Positions 6,285-7,633 of a DNA stretch of 7,633 nt are shown in pieces; within the stretch, counting starts at the first letter, position 1, and the number at the start of each line of letters is the position of its first letter. The notes under the pieces are model-generated. The model ran no database searches and was not told the DNA's origin. It saw nothing but the letters and a program-made list of their open reading frames with translations. This DNA comes from an uncultured Bacteroidota bacterium. Lineage in GTDB: Bacteria; Bacteroidota; Rhodothermia; Rhodothermales; UBA10348. The DNA lies in contig CALBJU010000227.1 of NCBI GenBank assembly GCA_937893205.1, forward strand, positions 1 through 7,633, read 5' to 3'. Made by a program: the position numbers and the translations under genes.

Positions 6285-7022
6285 GTGACGAATCTTCTCG
6301 TCAATATTGATCATATCGCCACACTCAGAAACGCGCGCAAGGAATCCTTTCCGGATCCTCTCGTGGCTGCTCAGCAGTGCCTGGCCGGTGGTGCCACGGG
6401 AATTGTGTTCCACCTTCGTGAAGATCGCCGACACATTACAGACGAAGATGTCCGTCGATTCAAGGCTGAAATCGACGCGAAACTGGATTTTGAACTCTCG
6501 ACAGCTGAAGAAATCGTCTCTATATGCTGCAGGACGCAGCCTGAACTTGCCACACTGGTTCCCGAAAATAGGCAGGAGGTGACAACAGAAAGTGGACTGG
6601 ATGCCCTGGCAAATGCTTCCCGCTTGTCAGAAGTGATTCCCCGGCTGTTTGATTCCGGAGTTTCCGAGGTTGCACTTTTTCTAGACCCTGACCTGGACCA
6701 GATCGATGTAGCCGCCGAGCTGGGAGCAAGTGCTATTGAACTGCACACCGGAGACTACGCAAATGCGGTGTCTTTCGAGGCTCGCATCCAGATTTTGGAA
6801 CGCATGGCGCGCGCTGCAGAACGGGCAACGCTGAATGGAATGAACGTTCACGCAGGTCATGGTCTGGATCTGGAGAACTACCCTGATTTTGCGACGGCCG
6901 TCCCTCACCTCAAGGAGGTCTCGATTGGCTTTGCCATCGTGGCCCGAGCTGTCATCGTCGGAATAAAACAAGCTGTCGAAGAAATGAACCTCACTGTAAC
7001 CAACACTGTTTATGCCCAATAG
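6285..7022 (+). CDS. pdxJ: Pyridoxine 5'-phosphate synthase
   Basis: It condenses 3-amino-2-oxopropyl phosphate with 1-deoxyxylulose 5-phosphate to pyridoxine 5'-phosphate, the ring-closing step of the DXP-dependent vitamin B6 pathway. The GTG at 6285 gives 245 residues, the normal length, beginning TNLLVNIDHIATLRNAR. Reading further upstream in frame (to an ATG at 6078) adds 69 residues unlike PdxJ that run through the candidate promoter. Family motifs are present: VNIDHIATLRNAR (6-18), GIVFHLREDRRHI (39-51), the catalytic Glu at 70 in DFELS, LVPE (91-94), ELHTGDYA (152-159) and the catalytic His at 192 in HAGHGLD. The phosphate-site motif usually written IGHA reads IGFA (214-217), with Phe216 for His. 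That His contacts mainly through backbone in known structures, so activity is probably kept. The 3' end overlaps era by 11 bases. No Shine-Dalgarno is seen. Confidence 0.95.
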   Translation: MTNLLVNIDHIATLRNARKESFPDPLVAAQQCLAGGATGIVFHLREDRRHITDEDVRRFKAEIDAKLDFELSTAEEIVSICCRTQPELATLVPENRQEVTTESGLDALANASRLSEVIPRLFDSGVSEVALFLDPDLDQIDVAAELGASAIELHTGDYANAVSFEARIQILERMARAAERATLNGMNVHAGHGLDLENYPDFATAVPHLKEVSIGFAIVARAVIVGIKQAVEEMNLTVTNTVYAQ

Positions 7023-7633
7023 TAAACCCTCATCGTCCCACCGTTGCGGCTACGTCGCTCTAATCGGAAAGCCGAACGTGGGAAAGAGCACGCTTCTGAA
7101 CTCACTGATGGGCATGAAGCTGTCGATTGTTACCCGTAAACCGCAGACCACCAGGCAACGGGTACTTGGAATTCTTTCGGCCGAGGACTATCAGATAATT
7201 CTGCTGGACACTCCGGGCATCATAAAACCGAGGTACGGACTCCAGGAAGCGATGATGAAAGAGGTTAGGACCTCTACCTCCGACGCCGATTTGCTCGTCT
7301 TCATGGTCGACGCCAACAGGGACAAAATCGATGACTTATCCTTGAAATTTGTCAGGGACAAGCCGGCTATTCTGGTTCTTAACAAGATTGACACGATTCA
7401 TCAGGACAAGGTGCTGCCACTGGTAAACAGTTACCTCGAATCGCATCCATTCGATGAAGTCATCCCCCTTTCCGCGCTCAAGGGTAAAAATATTGACGTA
7501 TTGCTGAGCTCCATCGTAGAGCGACTGCCATTCGGACCTGAGTTTTACCCGAAAGAGATGATCAGCGAGCAACCAGAACGGTTTTTCGTAGCTGAGATCA
7601 TCCGCGAAAAGATATTCAAGCTTCTGCGACAGG
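7012..7633 (+). CDS. era: GTPase Era, 3' end beyond the window
   Basis: An essential GTPase that binds the 3' end of 16S rRNA and assists late 30S assembly. The first 207 codons are present. The ATG at 7012 lies inside the end of pdxJ in another frame. Motifs are G1 GKPNVGKS (19-26), the switch region RKPQTTRQR (42-50), G3 DTPG (66-69), G4 NKID (124-127) and G5 SAL (154-156). These are followed by the Era-specific linker leading into the KH domain (QPERFFVAEIIREKI, 187-201). The RNA-binding KH domain itself is cut off by the right edge. The reading frame is open to the last base. The 11-base overlap with pdxJ indicates cotranscription and probably coupled translation. No Shine-Dalgarno precedes the ATG. 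Confidence 0.96.
   Translation, partial: MPNSKPSSSHRCGYVALIGKPNVGKSTLLNSLMGMKLSIVTRKPQTTRQRVLGILSAEDYQIILLDTPGIIKPRYGLQEAMMKEVRTSTSDADLLVFMVDANRDKIDDLSLKFVRDKPAILVLNKIDTIHQDKVLPLVNSYLESHPFDEVIPLSALKGKNIDVLLSSIVERLPFGPEFYPKEMISEQPERFFVAEIIREKIFKLLRQ

Noticed and set aside
1..7633. Defence island, toxin-antitoxin, CRISPR or mobile element
   Set aside because: All sizeable coding regions are accounted for by housekeeping or envelope proteins, with no repeats, transposase or integrase motifs seen on either strand.

Overview
This window looks like ordinary bacterial chromosome dominated by conserved housekeeping genes. No rRNA, tRNA, CRISPR array, insertion sequence or phage gene was seen. Base composition is near 50% G+C. 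Three things suggest a member of the Bacteroidota/Rhodothermota/Balneolota group: the order actin-fold (DUF3822/PilM-like) protein, rsmD, coaD; the near absence of Shine-Dalgarno sequences at the starts; and promoter-like sites resembling the TTTG...TAnnTTTG pattern of that group. This taxonomic placement is inference.

Layout from left to right. (1) Positions 1-928, minus strand: an envelope pair. A lipoprotein with two Ig/cadherin-like beta-sandwich repeats is followed three bases later by the start of a second exported protein, whose signal peptide is visible before it runs off the left edge. (2) Positions 929-1092: intergenic, holding a good rho-independent terminator (1029-1059) for the operon to its right and a weak promoter candidate for the lipoprotein. 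(3) Positions 1093-6053, minus strand: one long operon-like run. In transcription order it encodes a single-pass membrane protein with a pilin-like stretch, a PilM/DUF3822-like actin-fold protein, RsmD (16S rRNA m2G966 methyltransferase), CoaD (phosphopantetheine adenylyltransferase), an aspartate aminotransferase-type PLP enzyme, and an M50 site-2-type intramembrane metalloprotease. Gaps are mostly short (6, 31, about 60 bases), and the last junction is a 4-base GTGA overlap. (4) Positions 6054-6284: a divergent promoter region with candidate promoters on both strands and a 7-bp inverted repeat. (5) Positions 6285-7633, plus strand: pdxJ (pyridoxine 5'-phosphate synthase) overlapping by 11 bases the start of era (ribosome assembly GTPase), which runs off the right edge.

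Functionally the central operon mixes ribosome maturation, CoA synthesis, amino-acid/PLP metabolism and membrane proteolysis with two poorly characterised envelope proteins. The most notable anomaly is that the aminotransferase gene is broken. About four bases are missing exactly at the conserved SPSNPTG motif, so the two halves lie in different frames and the cofactor-contacting Asn is lost. This is either real pseudogenisation or an assembly/consensus error. The most interesting biology is the PilM-like/pilin-like pair ahead of rsmD. I do not see a clearly new system beyond that.
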